Shown here: positions 46,925-55,897 of the stretch, in pieces | Layout: every line of letters begins with the position of its first letter | Position numbering within the stretch: position 1 is the stretch's first letter | Assembly (NCBI GenBank): GCA_021780755.1 | Contig: JAJXYF010000029.1 | Span: forward strand, 186,001-250,000 | DNA from: Deltaproteobacteria bacterium | Lineage (GTDB): Bacteria; Desulfobacterota; Binatia; Binatales; Binataceae | Reading direction: 5' to 3' | Length of the DNA: 64,000 bases | The notes under the pieces: model-generated | Databases searched by the model: none | What the model saw: only the letters and a program-made list of their open reading frames with translations | What the model was told of the DNA's origin: nothing | Made by a program: the position numbers and the translations under genes

Positions 46925-47686
46925 CAATCCTCTACTACCTCTTTGATCCCCATCAGGCCCGCCGATGCGGCATGGCGGACGGAGTCGTCTCATTGATCGG
47001 CGCGTCCGATCCCCGGAACCGCCCATCGCTCGCGCTGTTCCCGACCGGAGTTGCGCTCCCGATCGCGTTCCTGCGCAAATTTTCCAGCTCGATCGCGGTC
47101 CCCATCGCGATCATTTCCGTCAGACATTGCCGCCGTTCGCCACGGCGCTATCGACTACTTATCTTCGCTCGCGCGCGCGCCTCCGAAATCGTAATTGCCG
47201 GGTAACCTGCGATGAGGCGCGGCCCCGCCGGTGACGCCGTTGGGACATTGTCAATCCCGAACCTGTTTCGCCACCCTGGCGAGGCGTCGAAAAAAGCCTC
47301 CTCCGAATCCCCAGTCCAAAGTTCTGCAAGGGCTTACAACATGGTTGCCGCGGCTGTCAAGCGAATCTGCCGCCCGCGCAATCCACTCACGCACGCCACA
47401 AAATACAATCGGAACTGCGCCTCACGTAAACGCCTATTTACCGGCCTCGAGTGTGTTCGCCGCGGCCACGATCGTTGCGAAATCCTTGCGCCCCTGCGCT
47501 TTATGCACGGCCGGACGTTCACCGCGAAGCTGCCTGCTTGCCTTGAAAATGCCGGCGCGCCCGGCCTTACAAGTTCAAGCGCACCCGCCGCTCGCGGCCT
47601 TTCGCGCGCGCTTTACCTGCTCGCGCCTCTAGCAGTAGAGACGGTGGAGTGCGACGTTTATTCGGCGCCCGTTCGGAGGACCAGCC
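46925..47686. other. Gene-free interval (762 bp)
   Basis: Divergent spacer between the YCF48-like gene and the deacetylase. Open frames of up to ~170 codons exist but have no domain and basic, random-looking composition. No tRNA or clear promoter was recognised. Confidence 0.5.
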
Positions 47687-48532
47687 ATGGAAAAGAAAAT
47701 CTCGGTCTGCCTCACCTTTGACTTCGACGCGATGTCGGTGTGGATCGGGACGTTCCACGCCAAGTCGCCCAGCGCGATTTCGCGCGGTGAGTTCGGCCGC
47801 GTCGGCACCGAGCGCCTGCTGCGGATGTTGCGCGAATGGAACATCCGCTCCACCTGGTTCGTCCCCGGACACACCGCCGACGCCTTTCCCACCACCGTCG
47901 CCAAAATCTCCGAAGAGGGCCACGAGATCGCGCATCATGGCTATTTCCACGAACAGGCGAAGACGCCCGCCGACGAGGCCCTCGACTTCGATCGCGCGAC
48001 CGCCGCGCTCAAACGCGTCACCGGCCGCGAGCCGGTCGGCTATCGATCGCCGGCCGCCGGTCTGATGCCCTCGACGCTCAATTGCCTAGTCGAGCGCGGT
48101 TTCCTTTACGACAGCAGCATGATGGGCAACGACTTCTCGCCCTACTACTGCCGCGTCGGCGACCAGGCGCCGCCCGACGGCCCCTTCGTCTGGGGTCGCG
48201 AGACCGACCTGGTCGAACTCCCCTTCACCTGGGGCCTCGACGACTTCCCCGCCTTCGAGTTTATCGTGACCCGCAACGGCGTTATCCCCGGCCTCAACTC
48301 ACCGACGCAGATGTACGAAATCTGGGTCGGCGACTTCGACTATCTGCACGACCGCCTCGGCGAAGGCGTTTACATCCTCACCATGCATCCGCAATCGATC
48401 GGCCGCGGCCATCGCCTCCTGATGCTCGAACGGCTCGTCGATCACATGCGCCAGCGCAGCGGCGTCACCTTCAAGACCATGAGCGAGGTCGCCCTCGAAT
48501 TCAAAAAGACCACGCCGCTAACTATTCGCTGA
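47687..48532 (+). CDS. Polysaccharide deacetylase family protein
   Basis: 281-residue NodB-homology protein. It starts directly with the metal motif CLTFDFDAMS (DFD at 12-14). HEIAHHGYFHEQA (~82) contributes the two His of the metal triad, and EPVGYRSPAAGLMPSTL (~115) and YDSSMMGND (~140) are the later motifs. MHPQSIGRGHRL (~232) has the catalytic His region. No signal peptide, so it is cytoplasmic: possibly a PuuE- or allantoinase-like amidase rather than a cell-wall enzyme. Ribosome site GGAGGACC precedes ATG 47687. Confidence 0.85.
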   Translation: MEKKISVCLTFDFDAMSVWIGTFHAKSPSAISRGEFGRVGTERLLRMLREWNIRSTWFVPGHTADAFPTTVAKISEEGHEIAHHGYFHEQAKTPADEALDFDRATAALKRVTGREPVGYRSPAAGLMPSTLNCLVERGFLYDSSMMGNDFSPYYCRVGDQAPPDGPFVWGRETDLVELPFTWGLDDFPAFEFIVTRNGVIPGLNSPTQMYEIWVGDFDYLHDRLGEGVYILTMHPQSIGRGHRLLMLERLVDHMRQRSGVTFKTMSEVALEFKKTTPLTIR

Positions 48533-48649
48533 GTTCGTCGAGGACGCGCGAATAAAATTTTCGCGGGCCGCTCGATCGATCCAATCCAAACCGCTCCTCG
48601 CCCCGTATCTCGGGTAGCTGCAGGCGTGTCGCAGCCACGGGAGGAGATT

Positions 48650-49474
48650 ATGAAAAATCGATTTGTCCGGATTCTGCTCGGCGCGGCATTTGCCGTCGCG
48701 ATAGTCACGGGAACGGCCCGCGCACAGCTCGCACCCAATCAAACCGCGGGCTATGGCAAAGGCGGGTTGTTCACCTTTACCTACACCGAGAACTTCGATT
48801 GCGTCGATCAGCCAACTGACGATCTGAATTTCAACGGGATTCTCGCCCAGTCCGATCCCGGTGAGCTCCAGATTCCCATCTGCCAGGTCGGCGATGAACC
48901 CAAGTACGACCCCACGGGCGCAAAGATCGCTTCGACCGACAAGCTCTACGTCCTCGTCCCGTTCTTCTCAGCCGACGGCGACACCAATCCCGCCGACGCG
49001 ATCTCGTGCGACGGCGTGCTGCCCGGCACCCTCTGCGGCAGCGATCTCGGCAATACCCTGATCAGCCTGTTCAACATGCTACCCGAGGGCTTCAAGCAGA
49101 ATCCGAAGGTACCGGTACAGTGTCCGGCTCCCGGCGAAGTCCCCGGCACCTGCACCATGCACGCGTCGCGGCTCGATCTGTGGCCGGTGCTCTCGGCACT
49201 GGGCAAAGTCAGCGGCACTCCGACCAACGTATTTCTACCGACTCCGAACCATTCGCACGTGATTAACATGGACGCGTTTCAGAAGAAGCCGGTTTGGTGG
49301 CAGGTGGTTGCCGTCCTGGTTTACAACCAAAGCGATTGGCCGGCCGCCGACGGCAAAACCGGAATTTCGACCGTGGCGGCGCTGCGCAAAGCCCAGAAAT
49401 CGGGCGATGCGAGTGCCGATGTCCCGACCAACTTCTTCCTGTTCTTCGGTTCGATGCCCGACATGAAGATGTAG
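48650..49474 (+). CDS. Secreted protein of unknown function
   Basis: 274-residue exported protein; signal peptide ~1-25 (NRFVRILLGAAFAVAIVTGTARA) before QLAPNQTAGYGKG. The mature part is rich in Asp/Pro/Gly with about six Cys (FDCVDQ, ICQVGD, SCDGVLPGTLCG, VQCPAPGEVPGTC), probably disulfide-bonded. A PVWWQVVAVLVYNQSDWP segment lies near 225. Not recognised. Strong ribosome site GGGAGGAGAT; ATG 48650 chosen over GTG 48626. Ends before the strong hairpin at 49506. Confidence 0.7.
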   Translation: MKNRFVRILLGAAFAVAIVTGTARAQLAPNQTAGYGKGGLFTFTYTENFDCVDQPTDDLNFNGILAQSDPGELQIPICQVGDEPKYDPTGAKIASTDKLYVLVPFFSADGDTNPADAISCDGVLPGTLCGSDLGNTLISLFNMLPEGFKQNPKVPVQCPAPGEVPGTCTMHASRLDLWPVLSALGKVSGTPTNVFLPTPNHSHVINMDAFQKKPVWWQVVAVLVYNQSDWPAADGKTGISTVAALRKAQKSGDASADVPTNFFLFFGSMPDMKM

Positions 49475-49505
49475 TTCCGCTGCTTTCCGCGGATAGTTCG
49501 AAAAG

Positions 49506-49536
49506 TGGCGCCGGCTCCCGCGAGGGACCGGCGCCA
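49506..49536. terminator. Strong hairpin between convergent genes
   Basis: TGGCGCCGG pairs with CCGGCGCCA, and inside TCCC pairs with GGGA around GCGA, with one bulged C. It lies 32 nt after the secreted-protein stop and 49 nt before the GST stop, so it may serve both. Confidence 0.6.
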
Positions 49537-49584
49537 TCTAGTATCGGATCGCGATTCACCGCGCGCGCCCGCTTCGTCGAACGC

Positions 49585-50277
49585 CTACCAGTAGCCGTGC
49601 GCCTTGCGCGCAAAGCCGCCGAATTCATCGAGCAGCCGCCCGCGCCAGACTTCGACCGGGTCGTTGATCTCGAGCAGACGTGTCTTGCCGATCGATCGGG
49701 CCCACATCAAGCTCCCGAATACGATGTAATCCGGATAGAGCGGCGTGTCCCCGCCGATAAATGGCTGCGTCGCGAGCGTCACGCGCAGCGGCTCCAGCGC
49801 ACCACGGAGTGCCGCGATATTTCCTTCGATATCGGCCGCATACGCCTCCAGCGTCATGCCGAAGCGCTTCTCGCGCGATGCGCGAAAGTAAGCGCGGTCA
49901 CTGGCGTCGAGATGTTCCAGGATGCCCAGCACCAGCAGGCGCGAAAGCGCGGCATTGAGCACCACGTCCGCCCAGCTGTTAACGAAGCGGGCGGCCGCGC
50001 GCCCATGGATTCCGCCAAACAGCGACGGCCGCTCGGTGTACTTGCCCTCCAGGTACTCCGCGATCTTCCACGAGTCGGCGACCGCGGTATCGCCGTCAAC
50101 GATTACCGGCACCCGCTCGGAGCCGGCAAACGCAATCTTCTCCTTGTCGGCATAGCGCCACGGGATGGTTTCGTATTCCAGTCCCTTGTGCGCCAGTGCC
50201 ATCTTGGTCCGCCAGCAAAACGGGCTGAAGCGCCGTTCGATATTTTCGCCCGCCAGATCGTAGAGTTTGATCGCCAT
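49585..50277 (-). CDS. Glutathione S-transferase-family protein (beta-etherase-like)
   Basis: 230-residue thioredoxin-fold plus helical GST. The N-terminal domain shows FSPFCWRTKMALAHKGLEYETIPW (~18-41) and the glutathione-binding ERVPVIVDGDTAVADSWKIAEYLE (~54). FSPFCWR with an active Ser/Cys pair resembles LigE/LigF-type GSTs that split aryl-ether bonds; this is a resemblance, not a proof. The C-terminal helical domain covers ~90-220. Same strand as, and 37 nt from, the DUF35 gene, so it may belong to the same transcription unit. Confidence 0.85.
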   Translation of the reverse strand: MAIKLYDLAGENIERRFSPFCWRTKMALAHKGLEYETIPWRYADKEKIAFAGSERVPVIVDGDTAVADSWKIAEYLEGKYTERPSLFGGIHGRAAARFVNSWADVVLNAALSRLLVLGILEHLDASDRAYFRASREKRFGMTLEAYAADIEGNIAALRGALEPLRVTLATQPFIGGDTPLYPDYIVFGSLMWARSIGKTRLLEINDPVEVWRGRLLDEFGGFARKAHGYW

Positions 50278-50314
50278 CGCGTTGTTCTCCGTGGAGTATG
50301 CTCGAACGGCCGGC

Positions 50315-50731
50315 TTAGGCGGCGCGGCGAAATTTCGGCAGGGCGACTTCCGGCGTTACGTCGTCGAACACGACTTCGACCGCCATCCCGAGCTTCAGCT
50401 CTTCGGGCTTCACGTCGGTCAGCCACGTGACCATGCGCACGCCCTCTTCGAGTTCGACGATCACCGGACTGTACGGAATCTTGTCGGCAAACTGCGGCAT
50501 CATCGGCTGCCTCGCGGTGGTCCAGGAAAAGACCGTGCCACGCCCCGACGATCGCGCCCATTCCCACTCGTAGGAACCGCATTTCGCGCACATGTCGCGC
50601 GGAATATGGCGCCAAGTGCGGCAATCAGTGCAACGCTGAAAACGCAGCTCGTGTTCCTTACAGTACTTGTAGAACTCCGCCGAATGTCCACCGACGCGCG
50701 GCAGCGGTAACTTGTACATCTTCTCGGCCAT
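50315..50731 (-). CDS. DUF35 OB-fold / zinc-ribbon protein
   Basis: 138-residue acyl-CoA-associated protein. A zinc ribbon, RCTDC...MCAKCGS (~33-53), precedes an OB fold with RGTVFSWTTARQP (~65), PYSPVIVELEEGVRMVTWL and LKLGMAVEVVFDD. DUF35 proteins act as obligate partners of thiolase-like enzymes (for example ChsH2 with Ltp2 in steroid side-chain degradation). Here the start lies 4 nt after the thiolase stop, which is the usual arrangement, so a complex is very likely. Confidence 0.9.
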   Translation of the reverse strand: MAEKMYKLPLPRVGGHSAEFYKYCKEHELRFQRCTDCRTWRHIPRDMCAKCGSYEWEWARSSGRGTVFSWTTARQPMMPQFADKIPYSPVIVELEEGVRMVTWLTDVKPEELKLGMAVEVVFDDVTPEVALPKFRRAA

Positions 50732-50735
50732 CCGA

Positions 50736-51920
50736 TTATCTCCTCAATATCGCGAGTCCGCCGTCGCCGAAATCGCCCCATCCGGTGACGAGACCAATCT
50801 CCGCGTCCGCCACCTGTCGCGCACCGCATTCATGGCGCAACTGGCGCGCCGCTTCGACGATATGATTGGTGCCCCAGACGTGCGCCTCCGAGAGCAATCC
50901 GCCATGCGTATTCAGCGGAAGCTCCCCGCCCAGCTCGATTCGCCCGCCCGTGACAAAATCTTTTACTTCGCCCCTTTTGCAAAACCCCATCGCCTCGATC
51001 TGCAGCATCACGACGTAGGTGAAGCAGTCGTACACTTCGAGAAAGTCGATGTCCTTGTGCGTAACGCCCGCCATCGCAAAGGCCTTGGGCGCCGCGAACG
51101 TAAGCCCGATCACGAACGGGTCGGGCCGCGCCGGAATGTCGTCGGCGGGATACGGATGACCTTCGGCAACGCCAGAGATATAGACCGGCGCGTGCTTCAG
51201 GTCTTTCGCCCGCTCGGGCGAGGTCACGACGATCGCGCACGCGGCGTCGGTCTCGAGGCAGCAGTCGTAGAGCCGGAACGGATACGAGACCCAGCGCGCC
51301 GCCAGGTAGTCGTCGAGGGTCAGCGGACGTCCGCGCATCATCGCCTTTTCGTTGAGTTGGGCGTGCTTGCGCTCGGCGACCGCGATCGCGCCCATCGCCT
51401 CGAACGGCGTGCCGTACAACTCCTTATGACGCGTGGCAAGCCATGCGTACCATTGCACGGGGACCGTCGCCCCGTATGGCAGGTAGAACGCGTTAATCGT
51501 GTTCTGCAGCGGATTGGGCGCCGGCATCGGCTTCTCGCCGGTATCCGCGCGGGCGCCACCGCCGCGCACCGGATTCGACGAGTAGCCGTTCCAGCCGCAC
51601 GGGATCAGCACGTTGGTCGCGATGCCGCAGGCGACCGCCATCGCGGCGCTCTGCAGCGCCACCACCGGGCTGGCGCCGCCCATGTGCACCGACGTGGCAT
51701 AGCGCAGGTCCTCGATGCCGAGGTTCGCCGCGAAGTGCTCCGACGTCGCGCCCAGCGGCGGCCCGATAATGCCGTCGATATCGTGCGGCTTGAGTCCCGC
51801 ATCGGCGATGGCCCGGGTTGACGCCTCGAGCATCAGCGCGAGTTCGGTCTTGCCCGATCCGCGGGTGAAGGCGCTCTCGCCTACGCCGACGATGCAAGCC
51901 TTATCCTTTAGCGAGTACAT
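50736..51920 (-). CDS. Thiolase-superfamily protein, Ltp2-aldolase-like
   Basis: 394-residue thiolase-fold protein. At the position of the nucleophilic Cys (CASG), the segment is [20 protein letters not shown], so the normal thiolase Cys is absent. Retained features are [13 protein letters not shown] (~11), [20 protein letters not shown] (~215) and [19 protein letters not shown] (~300). Loss of the Cys together with a DUF35 partner 4 nt downstream is the signature of Ltp2-type aldolases, which cleave beta-hydroxy acyl-CoA. Substrate unknown. First of the linked genes with CoA-transferases upstream. Confidence 0.88.
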   Translation of the reverse strand: MYSLKDKACIVGVGESAFTRGSGKTELALMLEASTRAIADAGLKPHDIDGIIGPPLGATSEHFAANLGIEDLRYATSVHMGGASPVVALQSAAMAVACGIATNVLIPCGWNGYSSNPVRGGGARADTGEKPMPAPNPLQNTINAFYLPYGATVPVQWYAWLATRHKELYGTPFEAMGAIAVAERKHAQLNEKAMMRGRPLTLDDYLAARWVSYPFRLYDCCLETDAACAIVVTSPERAKDLKHAPVYISGVAEGHPYPADDIPARPDPFVIGLTFAAPKAFAMAGVTHKDIDFLEVYDCFTYVVMLQIEAMGFCKRGEVKDFVTGGRIELGGELPLNTHGGLLSEAHVWGTNHIVEAARQLRHECGARQVADAEIGLVTGWGDFGDGGLAILRR

Positions 51921-51960
51921 TAGTCACTCCTCTCTCTCGCAAGCGATCGCAAAGTATGAA

Positions 51961-53181
51961 CTAGTAAATAACCTTTTCTTCGATTAGCAACTTGATTTCG
52001 GCGTCGCTGAGACCGAGCAGTCCGCCGAAGACTTCGCGATTATGCTCGCCCAGGTCCGGCGGATATGAGTAGTTGAGCTGCGGCGCGCCGCTCAGCTTCA
52101 CTGGCATCCCGGGGAGGATGCGCTCGCCGACTTCGTGGTGGTCCATCTTCCACCAGTAGCCCCATTCCCACAGATGCGGGTTGTTGTGCAGCTCGGCACT
52201 ATCGAGCACGGGACCCGCCGCGACGCCTGCCGCTTGCAGGCGCGCCGCCAATTCAAGATGGTCCTGATCGCGTGTCCACGCCGCGATATGCACATCGAGT
52301 TCGTCGCGACTTGTCCAGCGGCTCAACTGATCGGCGAACTTCGCGTCATCGCTCCACGACGGATTACCCATAACACGGCGCAACGCCTCCCATTCCGACT
52401 GGTTGGCGACCGCGATCGCTATCCAATGGTCATCGCCTTTGCATCGATAGGTATTGTGCGGCGCCATCACGTCGTCGCGATTACCCCATTGCCGCCGGTC
52501 GCGCCCGTTCATGAAATAGTCAGTGAACCATTCGTGCATCTGGCCGATTACCGTCTCGCCCATGCTCGCATCGATCCACTGGCCCTCGCCGGTGCGATTA
52601 CGGTGGCGCAGGGCGGCAAGCGCATGAAACACCACCGACGATGCGATCGCGTAGTCGGGCCAGGTGCCTCCGGTCTGGCGCGGCGGACCGCCGGGGTAAC
52701 CCTGTGCGTCGAACATGCCGACGAAGCAGCAGGCCATCGGACCCCAGCCCACCCACCGCGACGGTTCGAGTCCAGTTTTGCCCAGCAGCGAGACCGAAAT
52801 CATGATGATGTCGGACTTGAGCTTTTTCATCTCGGCATAGGTCAGGCCGAGCTTTTCGGCGGTCGGTCCGGGAAAACATTCGAGGACGAAGTCGCTGCGC
52901 CGGACGATTTCATGCGCGAGGTCTCGCCCCTTCGGATTCCCCATATTGAGGGTTATCGCTTTCTTGCCGTAGTTGAGCGCGTGATAAAAGCCGCTGCGAT
53001 TTACGCCGGCCACGCGATCGGCCATCCCCGCCGGATTGGTGCGTCCGATATCGATGTAGACCTGCGACTCAATCTTGATCACCTCGGCGCCCATCGTCGC
53101 AAGCCACTGCGCGATTTGTGGTCCGTTGATGATCCAACTGAAATCGGCGACCCTGATGCCTTCGAGCGGAAGACGTTGCAT
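51961..53181 (-). CDS. Family III CoA-transferase (CaiB/BaiF)
   Basis: 406-residue transferase moving CoA between acyl donors and carboxylic acids. It starts QRLPLEGIRVADFSWIINGPQIAQWL; LATMGAEVIKIESQ (~34) and the active Asp region GGTWPDYAIASS (~190) with YGKKAITLNMGNPKGRDL are visible. The DLGEHNREVFGGLLGLSDAEI end is typical. The open frame extends to 53268 into the dispersed repeat; ATG 53181 gives the correct N-terminus and leaves the repeat intergenic. Lies 40 nt upstream of the thiolase-like gene, so probably co-transcribed. Confidence 0.9.
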   Translation of the reverse strand: MQRLPLEGIRVADFSWIINGPQIAQWLATMGAEVIKIESQVYIDIGRTNPAGMADRVAGVNRSGFYHALNYGKKAITLNMGNPKGRDLAHEIVRRSDFVLECFPGPTAEKLGLTYAEMKKLKSDIIMISVSLLGKTGLEPSRWVGWGPMACCFVGMFDAQGYPGGPPRQTGGTWPDYAIASSVVFHALAALRHRNRTGEGQWIDASMGETVIGQMHEWFTDYFMNGRDRRQWGNRDDVMAPHNTYRCKGDDHWIAIAVANQSEWEALRRVMGNPSWSDDAKFADQLSRWTSRDELDVHIAAWTRDQDHLELAARLQAAGVAAGPVLDSAELHNNPHLWEWGYWWKMDHHEVGERILPGMPVKLSGAPQLNYSYPPDLGEHNREVFGGLLGLSDAEIKLLIEEKVIY

Positions 53182-53206
53182 TTTTTGAACCCACCCCCCA
53201 GCCCTT

Positions 53207-53318
53207 TTGCTAAGAAGCTGTTGAGGAACGCGGAACCTTTGATTTCTTGCCAGACGCTGAAACCTCACGAGGTTTCAGACTTCCCTTTGATAAAGATGCG
53301 GGCTTCGCCTTGTGAAGA
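53207..53318 (-). repeat. Dispersed hairpin repeat, copy 3 (inverted)
   Basis: On the minus strand it runs TCTTCACAAGGCGAAGCCCG through the hairpin TGAAACCTC-GT-GAGGTTTCA (53258-53277 on plus) to GCGTTCCTCAACAGC. It lacks the ~35-nt segment TCCAATCCTG...GGGCTGC of copies 1 and 2. Fills the space between the two CoA-transferase genes. Confidence 0.8.
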
Positions 53319-53323
53319 CCCGC

Positions 53324-54532
53324 CTAAATTGCGCCGGCCGCGCGCAGGCCTTGCAGATCCTCGCTGGTGTAACCCAGCCGCCCGAGAATCTCCACGTTAT
53401 GCTCGCCGAGCAGCGGCGCGCGTGTCGAATGCGGCGGCGTCCCGCTCATCTGTACCAGCGACCGCGGAAACTCGAAGCGGCCGGCCACCGGATGATCGAT
53501 CTCGACGAATGCGCCGCGTGCCCGCAGATGCGAATTGTGCGCCGCCTGCGCCACCGTATGCACGGGGCCGATGGTCAGGCCCAGCCGTTGCCCTTCGGTC
53601 ACGAGATGTTCCATGTCGTGCTTGGCGAGTTCCTCGCGGATCAGCGTGCGCATAATATCGTCGTTTTGGTGACGGCCCGCGTGCGTGTCGAAAATCTCGT
53701 TGGCAAGTTCGGGCGGATTGCCGAGCAGGGTCTTCAGCGCCCTCCAATGGGCGTCGGCAGCCCACAGCGTATAGATGTAGCCGTCGCGGCACGGTAGCGG
53801 CTCGAGCCCCACCTGCACGTTGGCGCGCTGCCGGCTGAAGGGAATCCCGACGTAGGAGTAGGCCGCCATCTCGAGCTTCGACGTGTTCACCGTCGCCTGC
53901 CAGCACGGCGCGTCCACCCATTCGCCCTCGCCGGTCAGGTCGCGATGGAACAGCGCCATCATCGCCGCCGCCGCCGCGTTGGTCGCACCCATCATCTCGG
54001 CCGCATGGCCGGGCGCTCGCAACGGATTTTCCTTCGCCACGTCATCGACCAGCGTCGGCGTGTTGAAGCCGGTAAGACTCATCGCCCATTCGATCAGGTC
54101 GGTGCCCTTCCAGTCGCGATAAGGTCCCGTCTGTCCGAACGGCGTAATCGACGTCACGATCAGCCGCGGATTGAGCGCGTGCAGGATCTCGTAGCCCAGC
54201 CCGATATTCGCGAGATGGCCGGGCGGCATGTTCTCAATAAGGATGTCAGCGTCCGCGATCAGCCGTTTGAAGATTTCCGCGCCGCCCAGCGTGGCCGGGT
54301 CGAGCGTCAGGCTTTTCTTGCTGGTGTTGAGGTAAAGGAAGAAGCCGCTCTTCTCGGGATGCGGAACGTCGCCGGGATAGGGCGGATGGCCGCGGGCCTC
54401 GTCGCCGCGTCCCGGCCGCTCGACCTTGATGACCTCGGCGCCCATATCGGCAAACATCTTGCCGCACATCGGGCCGGAGACCATCTCGGCGTATTCGACC
54501 ACTCGCAAATCGCGCAGCGCATGGTTGGGCAA
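53324..54532 (-). CDS. Family III CoA-transferase (CaiB/BaiF)
   Basis: 402-residue CoA-transferase. Motifs: LRDLRVVEYAEMVSGPMCGKMFADM (start), GAEVIKVERPGRGDEAR (~32), SLTLDPATLGGAEIFKRLI and PLLGEHNVEILGRLGYTSED near the end. The active-site segment reads GHAAEMMGATNAA, with Glu where the family often has Asp. Start: a perfect ribosome site AAGGAGGT (54539-54546) sits 6 nt before TTG 54532; the GTG at 54550 lies upstream of that site and is rejected. It heads the block of linked catabolic genes, with repeat copy 3 separating it from the next. Confidence 0.88.
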   Translation of the reverse strand: MPNHALRDLRVVEYAEMVSGPMCGKMFADMGAEVIKVERPGRGDEARGHPPYPGDVPHPEKSGFFLYLNTSKKSLTLDPATLGGAEIFKRLIADADILIENMPPGHLANIGLGYEILHALNPRLIVTSITPFGQTGPYRDWKGTDLIEWAMSLTGFNTPTLVDDVAKENPLRAPGHAAEMMGATNAAAAAMMALFHRDLTGEGEWVDAPCWQATVNTSKLEMAAYSYVGIPFSRQRANVQVGLEPLPCRDGYIYTLWAADAHWRALKTLLGNPPELANEIFDTHAGRHQNDDIMRTLIREELAKHDMEHLVTEGQRLGLTIGPVHTVAQAAHNSHLRARGAFVEIDHPVAGRFEFPRSLVQMSGTPPHSTRAPLLGEHNVEILGRLGYTSEDLQGLRAAGAI

Positions 54533-54993
54533 GTGGGCACCTCCTTCCACGATCGGAGCACTCCGCGTCCTTTAATGGTGTGCAGCGAGCGTCCGGCGCG
54601 AACTATAGCGCACAAAAGCAATTTTTGAGAATCGCGCTGTGCGGGGGATGGCATAACGCGGGTTGAACAAGCCACCAGTGATTACCACCACGGTGTCTTC
54701 CAGGGATGCATCACGGAAGCATCGACCTCTCCCACACCTGCGGACGAGAATCCTTCGCGCTGACCACGGGCACTGCGAGTGACAACTCTGGGCAATGACC
54801 ATTCCGTCTGTTTATTTAGCTGTTAATCTAGTCTTTACCTGATTGGTTAATTCATTTTTATCTATTTTTGTTGATCATGCGCAGCTCGATGCCACTCTCC
54901 CTTGACGTTATCTTGCAATTATGCAAGTGCGTGATCGCTTGGCGATCACATCTAGAAGCCGACAGTCGGGGCTTCCTCAGGAGGAAGGGCGTC
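54533..54993. other. Low-GC spacer with two palindromes
   Basis: Divergent spacer; GC falls to ~37% in 54841-54900. CTTGCA-ATTA-TGCAAG lies at 54912-54927 and GTGATCGC-TTG-GCGATCAC at 54931-54949, just upstream of the ribosome site of the Tat gene. No gene recognised. Confidence 0.55.
54912..54949. promoter_or_regulatory. Two adjacent perfect palindromes upstream of the Tat gene
   Basis: 6-bp arms CTTGCA/TGCAAG with a 4-nt spacer, then 8-bp arms GTGATCGC/GCGATCAC with a 3-nt spacer, 45-80 nt before ATG 54994. TTGACG at 54902 resembles a -35 element. Either operator sites or a 5' leader hairpin. Confidence 0.4.
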
Positions 54994-55557
54994 ATGCGCG
55001 GAAAAGGCGAAACGCAATCGGGCGGAGGAGTCACCCGCCGGAAATTCATCCAGAAGAGTTTGATCGCAGGGGGCGCGGTATCGGTACCATGGCTCTGGGC
55101 CAGCGACAGTTCGTGGGCGACGAGCACACCAGATGCGGATGCGCTTGCCGCATTTGATCAAGCTGTAAAGGCGTTCAATAGTAAACTACCTGATGCGCTT
55201 GGGCCGCTGCTGGATCCGAACGTGGAATTGCGCAAAATACATACCGGTCACGCCAAGCCGGTGATCGACGGTCGCCAAAACGTGATCGACTATTTGCGCG
55301 GAAAATGGACCGGTACTCCGCCGGTCAGTATGATCTTCAAGCCGTATTCAGGCGGCCAACAACCCGCCGTTAAAATCCAGGGGCCGAATAATTCGGTCGC
55401 GGTCGTGACTGGATTAGCGTGCTGGCAGGATAACGATGGCGATAAAGCGGACGGAGAGCTTAGCTTCAAGTTTCAACTTTCGAATACTAGCGGAGCGTGG
55501 TTAGTCACCTCGCTATACGGCAACTATACGGGTAATCCCCCTAAACCTTGCGCTTGA
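54994..55557 (+). CDS. Tat-exported NTF2/SnoaL-fold protein
   Basis: 187-residue protein with a twin-arginine signal: VTRRKFIQKSLIAGGAVSVPWL (RR at ~17-18), cleaved around WA. The mature ~135 residues resemble the SnoaL/NTF2-like fold: ALAAFDQAVKAFNSKLPDALGPLLDPNVELRK, then HAKPVIDGRQNVIDYLRGKW and SFKFQLSNTSGAWLVTSLYGNY. Tat export suggests folding in the cytoplasm, possibly with a cofactor. Start ATG 54994 has CAGGAGGAAGG upstream; the frame opens earlier at 54868 without support. Lies in the low-GC patch. Confidence 0.8.
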   Translation: MRGKGETQSGGGVTRRKFIQKSLIAGGAVSVPWLWASDSSWATSTPDADALAAFDQAVKAFNSKLPDALGPLLDPNVELRKIHTGHAKPVIDGRQNVIDYLRGKWTGTPPVSMIFKPYSGGQQPAVKIQGPNNSVAVVTGLACWQDNDGDKADGELSFKFQLSNTSGAWLVTSLYGNYTGNPPKPCA

Positions 55558-55761
55558 CGAGCATTCGAGCCAAGAACCGAAAGCGCGCGCGGAACGTAAT
55601 CCGATGATTGCGGTGTGCGCTTGGCGGCGCGCCAACCCCGAGGTCGTGCTGGACCTCGACGGAATAGAATAAGCGTTCGTACCAGCCTTGACGTAGTATA
55701 GTTTTGCTATCTTTGCCGACGAATGTTGGTTCGCGGCTCGGATGCTCGAAGGGGGCAGCCG

Positions 55762-55890
55762 ATGCGCTGCGCGAGTTGCGGCTCAAACAATCCTGAGGGT
55801 GCCAAGTACTGCAACGAATGCTCGGCGCCACTTCTCGCCCAATGCTCCGCATGCGGAACATCCAATAGGTTCAAGCGATCTGATAGGCGG
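55762..55890 (+). pseudogene. Truncated zinc-ribbon protein remnant
   Basis: From ATG 55762 the frame encodes MRCASCGSNNPEGAKYCNEC, then SAPLLAQCSACGTSNR: one complete and one half zinc ribbon of the kind at the N-terminus of adenylate-cyclase/AAA proteins. After ~36 residues homology stops although the frame continues to 56037, and the minus-strand methyltransferase occupies the space from 55898. Best read as the 5' remnant of a gene lost by recombination. Confidence 0.55.
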
Positions 55891-55897
55891 ACCATAA

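Noticed and set aside
47212..47721. 169-codon plus-strand frame before the deacetylase
   Set aside because: No ribosome site or domain; it overlaps the deacetylase start.
53182..53268. Extended N-terminus of the CoA-transferase at 51961
   Set aside because: It would be encoded by repeat copy 3; ATG 53181 is the family-typical start.
52135..53655. 506-codon plus-strand frame across the CoA-transferases and repeat copy 3
   Set aside because: Crosses the intergenic repeat and both real genes; basic, low-information composition.
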